64,000 nucleotides of DNA from Methylophilaceae bacterium LSUCC0401 (lineage in GTDB: Bacteria; Pseudomonadota; Gammaproteobacteria; Burkholderiales; Methylophilaceae), in NCBI GenBank assembly GCA_024919035.1, contig CP103442.1:434001-498000 (forward strand), given 5' to 3'. Made by a program: the position numbers and the translations under genes. The notes under the pieces were generated by a model that ran no database searches, was not told the DNA's origin, and saw only the letters and a list, made by a program, of their open reading frames with translations. This document shows, piece by piece, positions 27,206-36,520 of this stretch. Position 1 is the stretch's first letter. Every line of letters begins with the position of its first letter.

Positions 27206-27319
27206 TTAAACAAATAATTTATAAATCGATGCATTAAAGATGAGATATAAACTTAAGATTAAAAAAATTCCGACTAGTATAGTAATGATTAGAAGCACAT
27301 CGTCTTTAATATCTTTCAT
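27206..27319 (-). CDS. 37-aa single-span membrane protein upstream of the PepSY gene
   Basis: An ATG frame with AGGAT eight bases upstream encodes MKDIKDDVLLIITILVG... with a charged N-terminus, one long hydrophobic helix of about 22 residues, and the end NASIYKLFV. It reads toward the PepSY gene 75 bases away and would be the first gene of that transcript. Too short for standard annotation. A role with the PepSY protein or the receptor system is suggested only by position. Confidence 0.5.
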   Translation of the reverse strand: MKDIKDDVLLIITILVGIFLILSLYLIFNASIYKLFV

Positions 27320-27379
27320 AAAATAATCCTAAAAATATAATAAAAAAATAATTGTTTTGCTTTTAATGATTTGCGTCTA

Positions 27380-27467
27380 TAGGAGTTTTTCCTAATGTGA
27401 CAATTTTTGTAAAATTTAGGAAATTTTCCCAAATAATGATGTTTAATAAATTTAGGAATTTTTCCTA
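27380..27467. promoter_or_regulatory. three phased palindromic operators upstream of the TonB receptor
   Basis: Three 15-base copies: TAGGAGTTTTTCCTA (27380-27394), TAGGAAATTTTCCCA (27417-27431) and TAGGAATTTTTCCTA (27453-27467). Each is an inverted repeat TAGGA-N5-TCCTA (the middle copy has one arm mismatch). Starts are 37 and 36 bases apart, about 3.5 helical turns. They lie between the divergent micro-protein/PepSY unit and the TonB receptor, the last copy 61 bases before the receptor ATG. They are the natural candidate sites for the NarL/LuxR-type regulator encoded in the same locus. Confidence 0.75.
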
Positions 27468-27528
27468 TTGTTTAAATCGATATTTCACTTAAAATCTCGA
27501 AATCATAAAAATTATTAGGTTGAGTTAT

Positions 27529-30012
27529 ATGAAGTACAAATTATCATTGTTAGGTTTAGTAGGGTTGGCATTAAATGCACAATCAGAAGATTTACAAACT
27601 TCTAAAATCAATGTCTTCAGCCCTGGACCTCTCCCATCTATTGGAATATCAACGGATATTATTCCAGGCTCAGTGTATGTAATTAAACCCCAAGATGTTG
27701 AGCAGCAAGCGGGTGTGTCTCATGCAGATTATCTGATAAATAATGTGCAAGGATTTTCAATTACTGAGGTAGGCGGCAATCCATGGCAACCGGATGTGCA
27801 ATTTAGAGGGTATTCCGCGGGATCAATTTTAGGTAATCCAATTGGCCTCTCTATTTTTGTTGATGGTGTTCGTGAAAACCAACCTTTTAGTGATGTGATG
27901 TTATGGGATACTGTGCCGATGTGGGCAATGGCAGGCACCCAAGTGGTGGCTGGATCAAATCCAATCTATGGACTTAATACATTAGGTGGCGCGATCGCAT
28001 TTCAAACAAAAAACGGTAAGCTTTTTAACAAAGGTACAATGAGTGCGACAGTCGGATCATGGGATCGTACGGCCGGTTTAATTGAATATGGCGGTGTCTT
28101 AAAGGACTCAAATATTGACTATTACTTTGGCTATAATCACACCTCTGAAAATGGCTGGCGTGACTACTCACCATCTCATTTAAATCAAGCCTTTGCCAAG
28201 ATTGGTAAAGATTTTGAGAATGGCCGATTAGAATTAAGTTACACAGGCGCTCATAACAACCTTACAGGCAACGGCTTAGCTCCGAAGTATCTACTTGGTG
28301 CGGATAATTCTGGAGTCAATACCGTTCCTGATTTAACAGAAAATAGATACAACAAATTTAATCTAGGGCTAACTCAATTCATAGATGAACAAACCATGTT
28401 TTCGGCCAATGCCTATTACGTGCAATCGAATCGCTATACCTTAAATGGCGATGCTGAGATCAACTATACAGGAGCTTCAACTGAATTAAGCGATGAGATA
28501 AACTCGGTAAGCAGCACGATTCATTACATTGAGTATGGTGTTATTGATGAAGTTGAGGGTGAGGTGAATTTAACCAAAACTAAGCAAGATAAGTACGGCA
28601 TTTCTGGTCAATTTACTTTTACTCAAGACTTGTTTGGCAAGCCGAATCATTTAGTGGTGGGCGCCAATGCTGAAACATCATTGATTTCATTTAACCAGTC
28701 TGCTGTTGAAGAACAGACAATTTTAGATTCAAGAAAAATTGCATATGATTCTTCGGCTGCTCATGAAGAAACTACGAGCTTATCTGGAAGAACGAAGACT
28801 TTTGGCTTGTATGGCGTTAACACGCTCTCATTATCTAATCAATGGCATGTGACGGGTGGTGCACGTTGGAATTACACAGAAGTCGATAATTCTGACCGAT
28901 TAAATGGAGATACTGCACCAAATACACTAACAGCCAAACAAAGCTGGTCAAGAATTAATCCAACAATTGGCGTAACTTACAAGCCCTCAGATAATTACTC
29001 CACTTATCTTTCCTATAGTGAATCTAACCGAGCTCCTACATCTATTGAGTTAGGATGTTCAAATCCTGCTGCGGCTTGTTTGCTACCAACACAAATGGCA
29101 GACGATCCACCACTGGATGACGTGGTATCTAAAACCTATGAAGCGGGTGCCAAAGGAAGGTTAACCTCAGATATTGCATGGAATGCCTCGATTTATCATG
29201 CGATGAATCATGATGATATGCAGTTTATTACCACAAACGCTGTAAGTGGTTTAGGGTATTTTGACAACATAGGTAGCACCAGAAGAGATGGTTTGGATAT
29301 TGGAATTTCTGGTAGCAAACTACCTTTATCATTCCTCTCTGAATCTGTTCAAAATAAACTCAGCTGGAATGCCTCATATGGTCTAGTGCATGCAACTTAT
29401 GATACTGATCTTGAGCTTCCGGGAGAATCAAATACATCTTCCACTGAATCAGGTAGTTCATATTCTGTGATTGATAGCACTTCATCATTTTATTCTGCAG
29501 CTGAAACTGCCTTGAATGGGGAAACTTACACACTAGAGGATAGTACTACTGGTACTTTTAGTTCTGCATCAAATAATGAGTTGCGAGTTGCAAATGACAC
29601 CATCTCAGTGAAGAAGGGCGATCAACTATCCAATATTCCTATGCACCGTATTAAATTACGTCTAAATTATGATGCAACCGATAACTTTAGAATCGGTACC
29701 AATGTAGTTGGTTTTTCAAAAGCGTGGGTGATGGGTAATGAAAACCAAAGGCATGATGGCGATGGTGAAGTGCCCGGTTATGTTTTAGTTAACCTAGATG
29801 CTACTTATCGCCCAGCGCAAAATTGGACCGTTGCATTTAAGGCGATTAATATTTTTGATAAAAATTACTATACAGGAGGAAGATTGATAGAAAATGGCTT
29901 TACGGGTAATGGAAATGCTCAAAGGACGGGACAAGTTCCATTCAGTGGGGTTGGTGTGATGCCTGGATCCCCTCAAGCAGCCTGGATGACCATTTCTTAT
30001 GATTTTAAGTAA
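27529..30012 (+). CDS. TonB-dependent outer-membrane receptor
   Basis: An 827-residue receptor with a signal peptide (MKYKLSLLGLVGLALNAQS), a plug domain (IIPGSVYVIKPQDVEQQ, NVQGFSITEVGGNPWQPDV, QFRGYSAG, GLSIFVDGVRENQPF, YGLNTLGGAIAF) and a 22-strand barrel ending in the C-terminal aromatic signature (WMTISYDFK). A Ser/Thr-rich segment near residues 625-690 is probably an extracellular loop. The ATG is chosen over an earlier TTG; AGG lies nine bases upstream. Flanked by a PepSY protein and followed by a sensor kinase and regulator, so the ligand is probably a metal or metallophore sensed by the cell; rare-earth metal is my inference. Confidence 0.92.
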   Translation: MKYKLSLLGLVGLALNAQSEDLQTSKINVFSPGPLPSIGISTDIIPGSVYVIKPQDVEQQAGVSHADYLINNVQGFSITEVGGNPWQPDVQFRGYSAGSILGNPIGLSIFVDGVRENQPFSDVMLWDTVPMWAMAGTQVVAGSNPIYGLNTLGGAIAFQTKNGKLFNKGTMSATVGSWDRTAGLIEYGGVLKDSNIDYYFGYNHTSENGWRDYSPSHLNQAFAKIGKDFENGRLELSYTGAHNNLTGNGLAPKYLLGADNSGVNTVPDLTENRYNKFNLGLTQFIDEQTMFSANAYYVQSNRYTLNGDAEINYTGASTELSDEINSVSSTIHYIEYGVIDEVEGEVNLTKTKQDKYGISGQFTFTQDLFGKPNHLVVGANAETSLISFNQSAVEEQTILDSRKIAYDSSAAHEETTSLSGRTKTFGLYGVNTLSLSNQWHVTGGARWNYTEVDNSDRLNGDTAPNTLTAKQSWSRINPTIGVTYKPSDNYSTYLSYSESNRAPTSIELGCSNPAAACLLPTQMADDPPLDDVVSKTYEAGAKGRLTSDIAWNASIYHAMNHDDMQFITTNAVSGLGYFDNIGSTRRDGLDIGISGSKLPLSFLSESVQNKLSWNASYGLVHATYDTDLELPGESNTSSTESGSSYSVIDSTSSFYSAAETALNGETYTLEDSTTGTFSSASNNELRVANDTISVKKGDQLSNIPMHRIKLRLNYDATDNFRIGTNVVGFSKAWVMGNENQRHDGDGEVPGYVLVNLDATYRPAQNWTVAFKAINIFDKNYYTGGRLIENGFTGNGNAQRTGQVPFSGVGVMPGSPQAAWMTISYDFK

Positions 30013-30030
30013 TCTTTGAACTGAAAATAT

Positions 30031-30060
30031 AAAAAAGACCTTATTTAAGGTCTTTTTTTT
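30031..30060 (+). terminator. strong rho-independent terminator after the TonB receptor
   Basis: AAAAAAGACCTT, a four-base loop, then AAGGTCTTTTTTTT: a perfect 12-bp stem with a long T run. Only about 15 bases separate its end from the sensor kinase start, so expression of the kinase depends on read-through or on a promoter inside the receptor gene. Confidence 0.9.
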
Positions 30061-30074
30061 TGGATTTAAGTAAA

Positions 30075-31391
30075 ATGTTGAACATGAGTTTAAAATCAAG
30101 ATTAATTTTTCTAGTCAATTCTTTATTGTTCATTGCTATTTTAATTGGTTTTTTTTCTGTTGTGTTTACCTCAAAAAATGCGGTTCGCTCTGAAATAGAA
30201 TCTTCAGTTCGCTTAGCTCAGTTTTCAATTCAATCCGGGATTCAAAAAAACCCTGAGCTTTATTTATTTCAAGATAATCTTTTGGGCTTAAAGGATCTTA
30301 AATCCATAAGACATTTAACCATCCAGTTATTGGATAAAAATAAAAACATTATTGACGAAAATTTTGTTAGTAAAGAATCTAACCTCAGTCCTATCTGGTT
30401 CCAAAATATATTAGACCTATATTCGAAAGATTTGAATCCTCAAGAAATACCGTTACGACAATATGGTGAACTGATGGGCTCAGTGCTGATTACCCCAAAT
30501 CCAATTTATGAGTATGATGAAATATGGCAGCAATTTAAAAATGGATTACTTATTGCAGCCATTTTTTTTGTTTTTGTAAATATCGCAATTTATTTTTTAT
30601 TTGAAAAAATTATTGCACCGATTGAAAATTTAATTACAGGTTTTCATAACCTTGAGCAGGGGCGTTACAAAAAAAATAATGAATCCTTTGGCATTTCTGA
30701 ATTAGATATTCTGCGTGTGAAACTCAATCAATTAATTGGAAAACTAAAAAAAAATGATGACAAGATTCACCAACTAAATCAAAAACTGATCAGTATTCAA
30801 GAGCAGGAAAAAAAAGAAATCTCCAGAGATTTGCATGACGAGATTGGTCAATCTTTAGCTGCTATTCAAGTGCAAGCGGCTGCGATCAAAACCATGCAGA
30901 AATCGAAGAATTCTGTGAATCAGGCTGAGACTATTATTCAAACCACAAAGGATTTAATGGGACAAACCCGAAACCTGATTAAACGATTAAGTTTAACCAT
31001 TATTGATGACTTGGGTCTTGAGGATTCCTTAATTGATTTATATGGCAGTTGGATTAAAAAAAGTGGCTATAAGAATGCACATTGTCTGATTTCACTTCCA
31101 AGCCATCAGCAATTTTCCAATCTTCATAAGGAAACCATATTTAGACTGACTCAAGAAGCTTTGACCAATATCAATAAACATGCTCGTCCAAAAAGAATTG
31201 ATATTTCCATTCAAGAAAACAATAAGTCAATTCACATGGAGTTTATTAACGACGGTATAGTTAGAAATAATAAAAAAACGAATGGAATAGGGCTTTTGGG
31301 TATGGCTGAGAGGGTTGCTAATTTATCAGGAACAATGCAGTCAAGAAGGTATAAAGATCTGTTTATCATTAAAATCTCAATCCCATTATGA
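30075..31391 (+). CDS. membrane sensor histidine kinase, MoxY/NarX type
   Basis: A 438-residue sensor kinase. Span 1 lies near residues 9-31, a periplasmic domain of about 120 residues follows (SIRHLTIQLLDKNKNIID, SPIWFQNILDL, MGSVLITPNPIYEYDEIW), then span 2, a HAMP-like linker with coiled coil, the HisKA_3 box KEISRDLHDEIGQSLAAIQ (phospho-His about residue 254), RLTQEALTNINKHA and a HATPase ending GIGLLGMAERVANLSG. The periplasmic part resembles the LapD_MoxY_N domain of MoxY, a regulator of methanol oxidation. ATG at 30084 is an alternative start. Stop and start overlap (ATGA) with the response regulator. Confidence 0.9.
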   Translation: MLNMSLKSRLIFLVNSLLFIAILIGFFSVVFTSKNAVRSEIESSVRLAQFSIQSGIQKNPELYLFQDNLLGLKDLKSIRHLTIQLLDKNKNIIDENFVSKESNLSPIWFQNILDLYSKDLNPQEIPLRQYGELMGSVLITPNPIYEYDEIWQQFKNGLLIAAIFFVFVNIAIYFLFEKIIAPIENLITGFHNLEQGRYKKNNESFGISELDILRVKLNQLIGKLKKNDDKIHQLNQKLISIQEQEKKEISRDLHDEIGQSLAAIQVQAAAIKTMQKSKNSVNQAETIIQTTKDLMGQTRNLIKRLSLTIIDDLGLEDSLIDLYGSWIKKSGYKNAHCLISLPSHQQFSNLHKETIFRLTQEALTNINKHARPKRIDISIQENNKSIHMEFINDGIVRNNKKTNGIGLLGMAERVANLSGTMQSRRYKDLFIIKISIPL

Positions 31392-31990
31392 TGAAAAAAT
31401 TATTATTGGTGGATGATCATGAGGTGGTTAGGTCTGGCCTTAAAACATTATTATCAAACTTAAGTTTTGATGTCATTGACGAGGCCGGTTCGGGAAAAAA
31501 AGCCTATGAGATGGCACAAAATAATCAATACGACTTGATCATTATGGATATTTCTATGGACGGCATCAGTGGGTTAGACGCGATGAGTAAAATTTTAAAC
31601 CGAATACCGCAGCAAAATATTCTCATTTTGAGCATGCACGACAGCGACCTGATCATTCAAAAAGCAAAAAATGCAGGGGCTAAGGGGTATGTCACTAAAT
31701 CTGATATTTCTGACAATCTCATCAAGGCGATTCAATCTATTGATTCAGGCCAAGATTTTTTCCCGCAAACACTTTCTAGTCTAAATCCGATCGATCAGCT
31801 TAACGAAAGGGAATTTGAGGTTTTTAAAATGATTGCATCAGGATTCAACTTAGCGGATATCGCCAATGATTTGGATATCAGTCAAAAAACAGTGGCGAAT
31901 TATCAAACCAGCATTAAGCAAAAATTAAAGCTCACTAATCCAATTGAATTCTATAAATTAGCAATTGAATATAAATTGATTAAGAGCTAA
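31388..31990 (+). CDS. NarL/LuxR-type response regulator
   Basis: A 200-residue two-domain regulator. The receiver has the acidic pair LLVDDHE, the phospho-acceptor in [10 protein letters not shown], the SMHD switch and conserved Lys in GYVTKSD. The C-terminal HTH is [36 protein letters not shown], typical of NarL/FixJ family members, which bind inverted repeats as dimers. It overlaps the kinase gene by four bases and is clearly its partner. The three TAGGA-N5-TCCTA palindromes upstream of the receptor are its most likely targets. MxaB, the regulator paired with MxaY in methanotrophs, belongs to the same family. Confidence 0.92.
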   Translation: MMKKLLLVDDHEVVRSGLKTLLSNLSFDVIDEAGSGKKAYEMAQNNQYDLIIMDISMDGISGLDAMSKILNRIPQQNILILSMHDSDLIIQKAKNAGAKGYVTKSDISDNLIKAIQSIDSGQDFFPQTLSSLNPIDQLNEREFEVFKMIASGFNLADIANDLDISQKTVANYQTSIKQKLKLTNPIEFYKLAIEYKLIKS

Positions 31991-32012
31991 TAGTGATGAA
32001 AAATTTGTTCAA

Positions 32013-32020
32013 TGTATAAT
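32013..32020 (+). promoter_or_regulatory. probable -10 element of purT
   Basis: TGTATAAT, a perfect TATAAT hexamer, lies 28 bases before the purT ATG and just after the response regulator stop. No convincing -35 hexamer was found. Confidence 0.45.
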
Positions 32021-32048
32021 TATATTTTTTACACTCTTAGATATTGAA

Positions 32049-33245
32049 ATGCGCTTTAGCTCTCCCCTTAAATCTTCATCGACAAAAATTATGCTCCTTG
32101 GCAGTGGGGAATTGGGTAAGGAGGTAATTATCTCTTTACAGCGATTAGGGATTGAGGTCATTGCTGTGGATCGTTATGCAGATGCACCCGGTCATCAGGT
32201 GGCTCACCGCGCTTATACAATCGACATGACCAATGCTGATGATCTGGAAGCTTTAATCCGTAAAGAACAACCAGACTTGATTGTGCCTGAAATCGAGGCG
32301 ATCAATACCAAGCTCTTAGAAAAACTTGAGCAAGATGGAATTACTAAAGTCATACCTAATGTCAAAGCCGTACAACTCACTATGAATCGGGAAGGAATTA
32401 GACGCTTGGCCGCTGAAGAATTGAAAATCCCAACATCCCCTTATGCTTTTGCTCGCAGTGCTGACGAGTTAAAAAAAGCAGTCACAGACATCGGCCTTCC
32501 GTGTTTTATAAAACCCACAATGTCCTCTTCAGGAAAAGGTCAATCCAGAATTACTCAATTCGAGGATGTTGAAAAAGCTTGGGACTATGCGGCCTCATCC
32601 GGACGCGTTAATGAAGGGGTCGTGATTGCTGAAGGGCAAATTGATTTTGATTATGAGATTACTTTATTAACAGTGAGGTCACTCGACACTGATGGAAAAA
32701 TCATCACCTCTTTTTGTGAGCCCATTGGTCATCGACAAGAAGACGGAGATTATGTGGAAAGTTGGCAACCTCAGCGGATGAGTCAAAAAGCATTAGATAC
32801 CTCAAAAGATATTGCATTAAAAATTACCAGTGCACTTGGTGGTCTGGGTATTTTTGGCGTTGAATTATTTATTAAAGAGGATCAGGTCTGGTTTTCAGAA
32901 GTCAGCCCGCGACCCCATGATACCGGGATGGTCACCATGATTACCCAAAAACAATCTGAATTTGAATTGCATGCTAAAGCCATCTTAGGGCTGCCGGTGG
33001 ACACCTCTTTACATAACCCCGGTGCTTCTGCAGTGATTTATGGAGGCCATGATTGCGATCACATTGAATATCAAAACGTGGATCAAGCCTTAGCACTGGG
33101 GAGTGTAGACGTCCGATTTTTTGGAAAACCACAATCGTTTAAAAAACGCCGCATGGGAGTTATTTTAGCATTTGCTGAAGATGTTGATGAGGCTAAAAAT
33201 AAAGCTCAACAAGCCAAATCTTTGATCATAACTTCACCTGTTTAA
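32049..33245 (+). CDS. purT: formate-dependent phosphoribosylglycinamide formyltransferase 2
   Basis: A 398-residue ATP-grasp enzyme that formylates GAR with formate and ATP in purine synthesis. Motifs: [19 protein letters not shown] at the N-terminus, [55 protein letters not shown]. Use of free formate rather than formyl-tetrahydrofolate fits a C1-metabolising organism, where formate is abundant. Length and motifs are standard. Confidence 0.96.
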   Translation: MRFSSPLKSSSTKIMLLGSGELGKEVIISLQRLGIEVIAVDRYADAPGHQVAHRAYTIDMTNADDLEALIRKEQPDLIVPEIEAINTKLLEKLEQDGITKVIPNVKAVQLTMNREGIRRLAAEELKIPTSPYAFARSADELKKAVTDIGLPCFIKPTMSSSGKGQSRITQFEDVEKAWDYAASSGRVNEGVVIAEGQIDFDYEITLLTVRSLDTDGKIITSFCEPIGHRQEDGDYVESWQPQRMSQKALDTSKDIALKITSALGGLGIFGVELFIKEDQVWFSEVSPRPHDTGMVTMITQKQSEFELHAKAILGLPVDTSLHNPGASAVIYGGHDCDHIEYQNVDQALALGSVDVRFFGKPQSFKKRRMGVILAFAEDVDEAKNKAQQAKSLIITSPV

Positions 33246-33255
33246 TTTATTGAAC

Positions 33256-33266
33256 GGTGCTATAAT
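33256..33266 (+). promoter_or_regulatory. extended -10 promoter of typA
   Basis: GGTGCTATAAT contains a TGnTATAAT extended -10 element. No good -35 is visible, as is usual for this class. Because the hexamer overlaps upstream in-frame ATG and TTG codons, these cannot be the typA start, which supports the ATG 35 bases further on. Confidence 0.6.
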
Positions 33267-33300
33267 GGCGCGTTCAAATTTATATAAAGAAATCTCCCAC

Positions 33301-35112
33301 ATGTCCAGAAAACTCAGAAACATTGCCATCATCGCTCACGTTGATCATGGAAAAACCACTTTAGTGGATAAGCTGCTGCAACAATCAGGAACTTTTGCTG
33401 CCCACAAAGAGATGTCAGAGAGGGTGATGGACTCTAACGATTTAGAAAAAGAGCGTGGGATTACAATCTTAGCGAAAAACACAGCGTTAACTTATGAGGA
33501 TACGCTGATCAATATCGTTGATACACCTGGCCACGCTGATTTTGGGGGCGAAGTGGAACGAGTATTAGGTATGGTGGATGGTTGTTTGCTTCTGGTTGAT
33601 GCGGTGGATGGGCCAATGCCGCAAACTCGATTCGTGACCAGGAAAGCATTAAGCTTAGGTTTAAAACCGATTGTTGTGCTCAATAAAATTGACCGTCCTG
33701 GAGCAAGGTGTGATTGGGTAATTAATCAAACTTTTGACTTATTTGCCAACCTAGGCGCCAATGACGAGCAGTTAGATTTTCCTGTGATATACGCTTCAGC
33801 GTTAAATGGGTATGCAAAATTAAAAGAAGATGAAGATTCGGATACGATGAAACCATTGTTTGAAACGGTTTTAAAGTATGTGGCACCGCCACAAGGCGAT
33901 GCTAAAGCCCCCTTACAAATGCAGATATCGGCTTTGGATTACTCAAGCTATACCGGGCGTCTTGCAGTAGGCAGGGTTCAAAATGGAACCATCAAACAAG
34001 GGATGAGTGTAACGGTGATGGCTGGAGATAAAAAGCACGCCCAAGGACGAATCAATGAAGTACTAGGTTTTAAAGGGTTAGAGAGGGTCGCAATCCCTGA
34101 GGCTTCCGCTGGTGATATTATTATTGTTTCTGGTATTGAGGATATTGGAATTGGCTATACGATTTGTGGCGGTGACCAGCCTCAAGGTCTTCCAATTATG
34201 CCCATTGATGAACCAACCTTAACCATGGATTTCCTGGTTAATTCATCACCCCTTGCTGGGAAAGAAGGAAAATTTGTGACCAGTCGGCAAATCAAAGATC
34301 GACTTGACAGAGAATTGCTGACTAATGTGGCACTTCGTGTGGATGAAACGGCGGATGCGGATGTATTTAGGGTATCAGGACGTGGCGAATTACACTTAAC
34401 CATTTTATTAGAAAACATGAGACGTGAAGGTTATGAAGTTGCCGTAGGAAAACCTCGGGTAGTTTTTAAGGAAATAGATGGGGTGAAATCAGAACCCTAT
34501 GAATTATTAACGGTAGATATTGATAATGAGGCTCAAGGAGCCGTCATGGAGGAACTGGGTCATCGAAGAGGCGAGTTAGTGAACATGGAAAATGATGGAT
34601 TGGGACGTACCCGATTAGAATATCGAATTCCAGCGCGTGGATTAATTGGATTTCAAAGTGAGTTTTTAACATTAACACGTGGAACAGGAATCATGGCCCA
34701 TATTTTTGACAACTATGGCCCGATAAAAGATGATATTCCAGGAAGGCGAAATGGTGTGTTAATTTCCTCTGAGAAAGGCGATGCTGTGGCATATGCTCTT
34801 TGGAAGCTTCAAGACCGCGGTCGTATGTTTGTCCATCCAGGTGATAATTTATATGAGGGTATGGTGATAGGCATTCACTCTCGTGATAATGACCTTCTGG
34901 TGAATCCGATCAAAGGAAAACAATTGACTAACGTCAGGTCCTCAGGAAAAGATGAGGCGGTGAACCTCACAACCCCGATTCCACTCACCTTGGAGTCTGC
35001 AGTTGAATTTATTGATGATGACGAGTTAGTTGAAATAACCCCTCAATCTATTCGGATTCGAAAAAGATTTTTACTAGAGCATGAGCGTAAAAGAGCCTCT
35101 AGAGACTCTTAA
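33301..35112 (+). CDS. typA: ribosome-associated GTPase TypA/BipA
   Basis: A 603-residue translational GTPase related to EF-G, needed for 50S maturation at low temperature and for stress responses. G motifs: [48 protein letters not shown], plus BipA-specific [21 protein letters not shown] and [15 protein letters not shown]. The start [20 protein letters not shown] is family-typical; further upstream codons fall on the promoter. Ends one base from the convergent nitroreductase gene. Confidence 0.96.
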   Translation: MSRKLRNIAIIAHVDHGKTTLVDKLLQQSGTFAAHKEMSERVMDSNDLEKERGITILAKNTALTYEDTLINIVDTPGHADFGGEVERVLGMVDGCLLLVDAVDGPMPQTRFVTRKALSLGLKPIVVLNKIDRPGARCDWVINQTFDLFANLGANDEQLDFPVIYASALNGYAKLKEDEDSDTMKPLFETVLKYVAPPQGDAKAPLQMQISALDYSSYTGRLAVGRVQNGTIKQGMSVTVMAGDKKHAQGRINEVLGFKGLERVAIPEASAGDIIIVSGIEDIGIGYTICGGDQPQGLPIMPIDEPTLTMDFLVNSSPLAGKEGKFVTSRQIKDRLDRELLTNVALRVDETADADVFRVSGRGELHLTILLENMRREGYEVAVGKPRVVFKEIDGVKSEPYELLTVDIDNEAQGAVMEELGHRRGELVNMENDGLGRTRLEYRIPARGLIGFQSEFLTLTRGTGIMAHIFDNYGPIKDDIPGRRNGVLISSEKGDAVAYALWKLQDRGRMFVHPGDNLYEGMVIGIHSRDNDLLVNPIKGKQLTNVRSSGKDEAVNLTTPIPLTLESAVEFIDDDELVEITPQSIRIRKRFLLEHERKRASRDS

Positions 35113-35113
35113 T

Positions 35114-35713
35114 TTATTGGATAAAACTGACGACCTCATTCATGCTCAGCTGACCCCCACGAGGCCAAGCCTCTTTGGTTTTTTTGCCGATCGCGACAAA
35201 CATAATCGGAATTTGGTTTTTTGGAAAATTTAAAAGTTTGGCAACTGCATCAAAATCAAAACCATCCATGGGGCATGAGTCATAACCTAAGTTTTTAGCA
35301 GCCAACATTAGAGTCATTGCTGCCATACTGCAAGAACGCATGACTTCATCTCGCTGTATTTGGGTTTTCTGATTATAAAAACCATGAATCATTGATCCCA
35401 TTAAGTCTTGGGTCTTATGATCTGCATTACGCCAGTATTTTTTAGGATTTTTTTTCCATGCATCAAGATCTCCCGATATCACAACAAGGAGTGAAGCGTC
35501 TGTGACTTGAGACTGATTAAAGCTGACAGATTTTATTTCCTCCCTTAAATTTTTGTTTTCAACCACAGTGAATCTCCAATGCTGTAAATTAAATGCTGTA
35601 GGCGATAACAGTGTGAGTTCAAATAATTCCTTAACCTCATCCTTATGCATTGAATGTTCTTTATCAAAATGCTTGATTGAGCGTCGCTCTTTAACTAGTT
35701 TTTTAAAATCCAT
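35114..35713 (-). CDS. nitroreductase family FMN oxidoreductase
   Basis: A 199-residue flavoenzyme of the nitroreductase superfamily. The N-terminus FKKLVKERRSIKHFDKEH is the FMN phosphate-binding RRS motif, LLSPTAFNLQHWRFTVVE contacts FMN, and ILAAKNLGYDSCPMDGF-like sequence is the second helix region. It would reduce quinones, nitro compounds or similar substrates with NAD(P)H as a dimer. Located 12 bases downstream of greB on the same strand; no functional link is evident. Confidence 0.85.
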   Translation of the reverse strand: MDFKKLVKERRSIKHFDKEHSMHKDEVKELFELTLLSPTAFNLQHWRFTVVENKNLREEIKSVSFNQSQVTDASLLVVISGDLDAWKKNPKKYWRNADHKTQDLMGSMIHGFYNQKTQIQRDEVMRSCSMAAMTLMLAAKNLGYDSCPMDGFDFDAVAKLLNFPKNQIPIMFVAIGKKTKEAWPRGGQLSMNEVVSFIQ

Positions 35714-35725
35714 TCTTTCCTCAAT

Positions 35726-36226
35726 TTAAATATATTTTATTTCTTCAATGATAACGGTATGACTACCATCAGCTTTTGTCCATACTATCTCATCGCCAAT
35801 CATACTCCCAAGTAATGACTTCGCAAGAGGGGACAAATAACTGAGTTTATTCTTTTTGATATCTGCTTCATCTTCACCTACAATTTGATAAAGATATTCT
35901 TTGTTATTTTCATCAGTGAGTTTCACCCAGGCGCCAAAGAGGACTTTATTACGATCTTGGTTTGTGGGCTCGACAAGGATAGAAGACTCGATACGACTTA
36001 AAAAATAACGCAGATCACGTTCTAGTTTCATTTTTTTTTGTTTATTTTCAGGAGTATCTTCATATTGCTTTAGAAGTTTGATTTCTTTTTCCAAAGCTTC
36101 AAGACTTTTTTTTAATTCATCATAACCATTTTGTGTCACATAATTAGGCTCAGTGCTAATGGGCCGCTCAGGAATGTCTATTCCAGCATGTTCCAAATCA
36201 TTTTCTTTGACGAATGCTCTACTCAT
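35726..36226 (-). CDS. greB: transcript cleavage/elongation factor GreB
   Basis: A 166-residue Gre factor that rescues backtracked RNA polymerase by stimulating 3' cleavage. The N-terminus MSRAFVKEND...PERPIS...PNYVT.NGYDEL is typical of GreB, followed by a long coiled coil (LKKSLEALEKEIKLLKQYED to DLRYFLSRIESS), with acidic tip residues, and the C-terminal FKBP-like domain (GAWVKLTDENNKEYLYQIVGEDEAD, LSPLAKSLLG). GreA also belongs to this family, but the N-terminal motif favours GreB. Confidence 0.9.
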   Translation of the reverse strand: MSRAFVKENDLEHAGIDIPERPISTEPNYVTQNGYDELKKSLEALEKEIKLLKQYEDTPENKQKKMKLERDLRYFLSRIESSILVEPTNQDRNKVLFGAWVKLTDENNKEYLYQIVGEDEADIKKNKLSYLSPLAKSLLGSMIGDEIVWTKADGSHTVIIEEIKYI

Positions 36227-36262
36227 AACTCATATTGATTCTTTTGAATTTACCCGTATATT

Positions 36263-36520
36263 ATGGGGATGAAAATAACTTTTACCATCTTTTTTTTATT
36301 TTTACTGATTACATCCACAATTATTTCTGCAGAAGACAGTCAGCATTGGACGCAAAAAATATTTAACACATCAGAAAATCGTCTTATTAAACTATCTATT
36401 GATGACCATTGTTTTGATTCATCTGCAAAGAATTTCAATTCCATGAAGTTTAAACAAAAATTTAATTCTGTAAAAGATTGTCAGTCTTATATCGAAAAAT
36501 ATAAAAACCTCAAAAATTAA
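36263..36520 (+). CDS. small secreted hypothetical protein
   Basis: An 85-residue precursor with a signal peptide (MKITFTIFFLFLLITSTIISA, cleavage before EDSQ). The mature part of about 60 residues is polar and has two cysteines (DDHCFDSS and VKDCQSY) that could form a disulfide. No family recognised. Two ATG codons, two residues apart, are possible starts; neither has a clear ribosome site. Divergent from greB, and its end overlaps the convergent YdjM-like gene by 11 bases. Confidence 0.6.
   Translation: MGMKITFTIFFLFLLITSTIISAEDSQHWTQKIFNTSENRLIKLSIDDHCFDSSAKNFNSMKFKQKFNSVKDCQSYIEKYKNLKN

Noticed and set aside
27131-27528. Known riboswitch in the TonB receptor leader (cobalamin or others)
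   Set aside because: No conserved cobalamin B12-box or other riboswitch core was recognised; the region is explained by the micro-gene and palindromes.
33250-33300. Earlier in-frame starts for typA (TTG 33250, ATG 33265)
   Set aside because: They overlap the extended -10 promoter element, and homologues start at MSRKLRN.
35091-35110. Near-perfect palindrome AAGAGCCTCTAGAGACTCTT at the end of typA
   Set aside because: It has no loop and no T run, and lies in coding sequence; too weak to call a terminator or operator.
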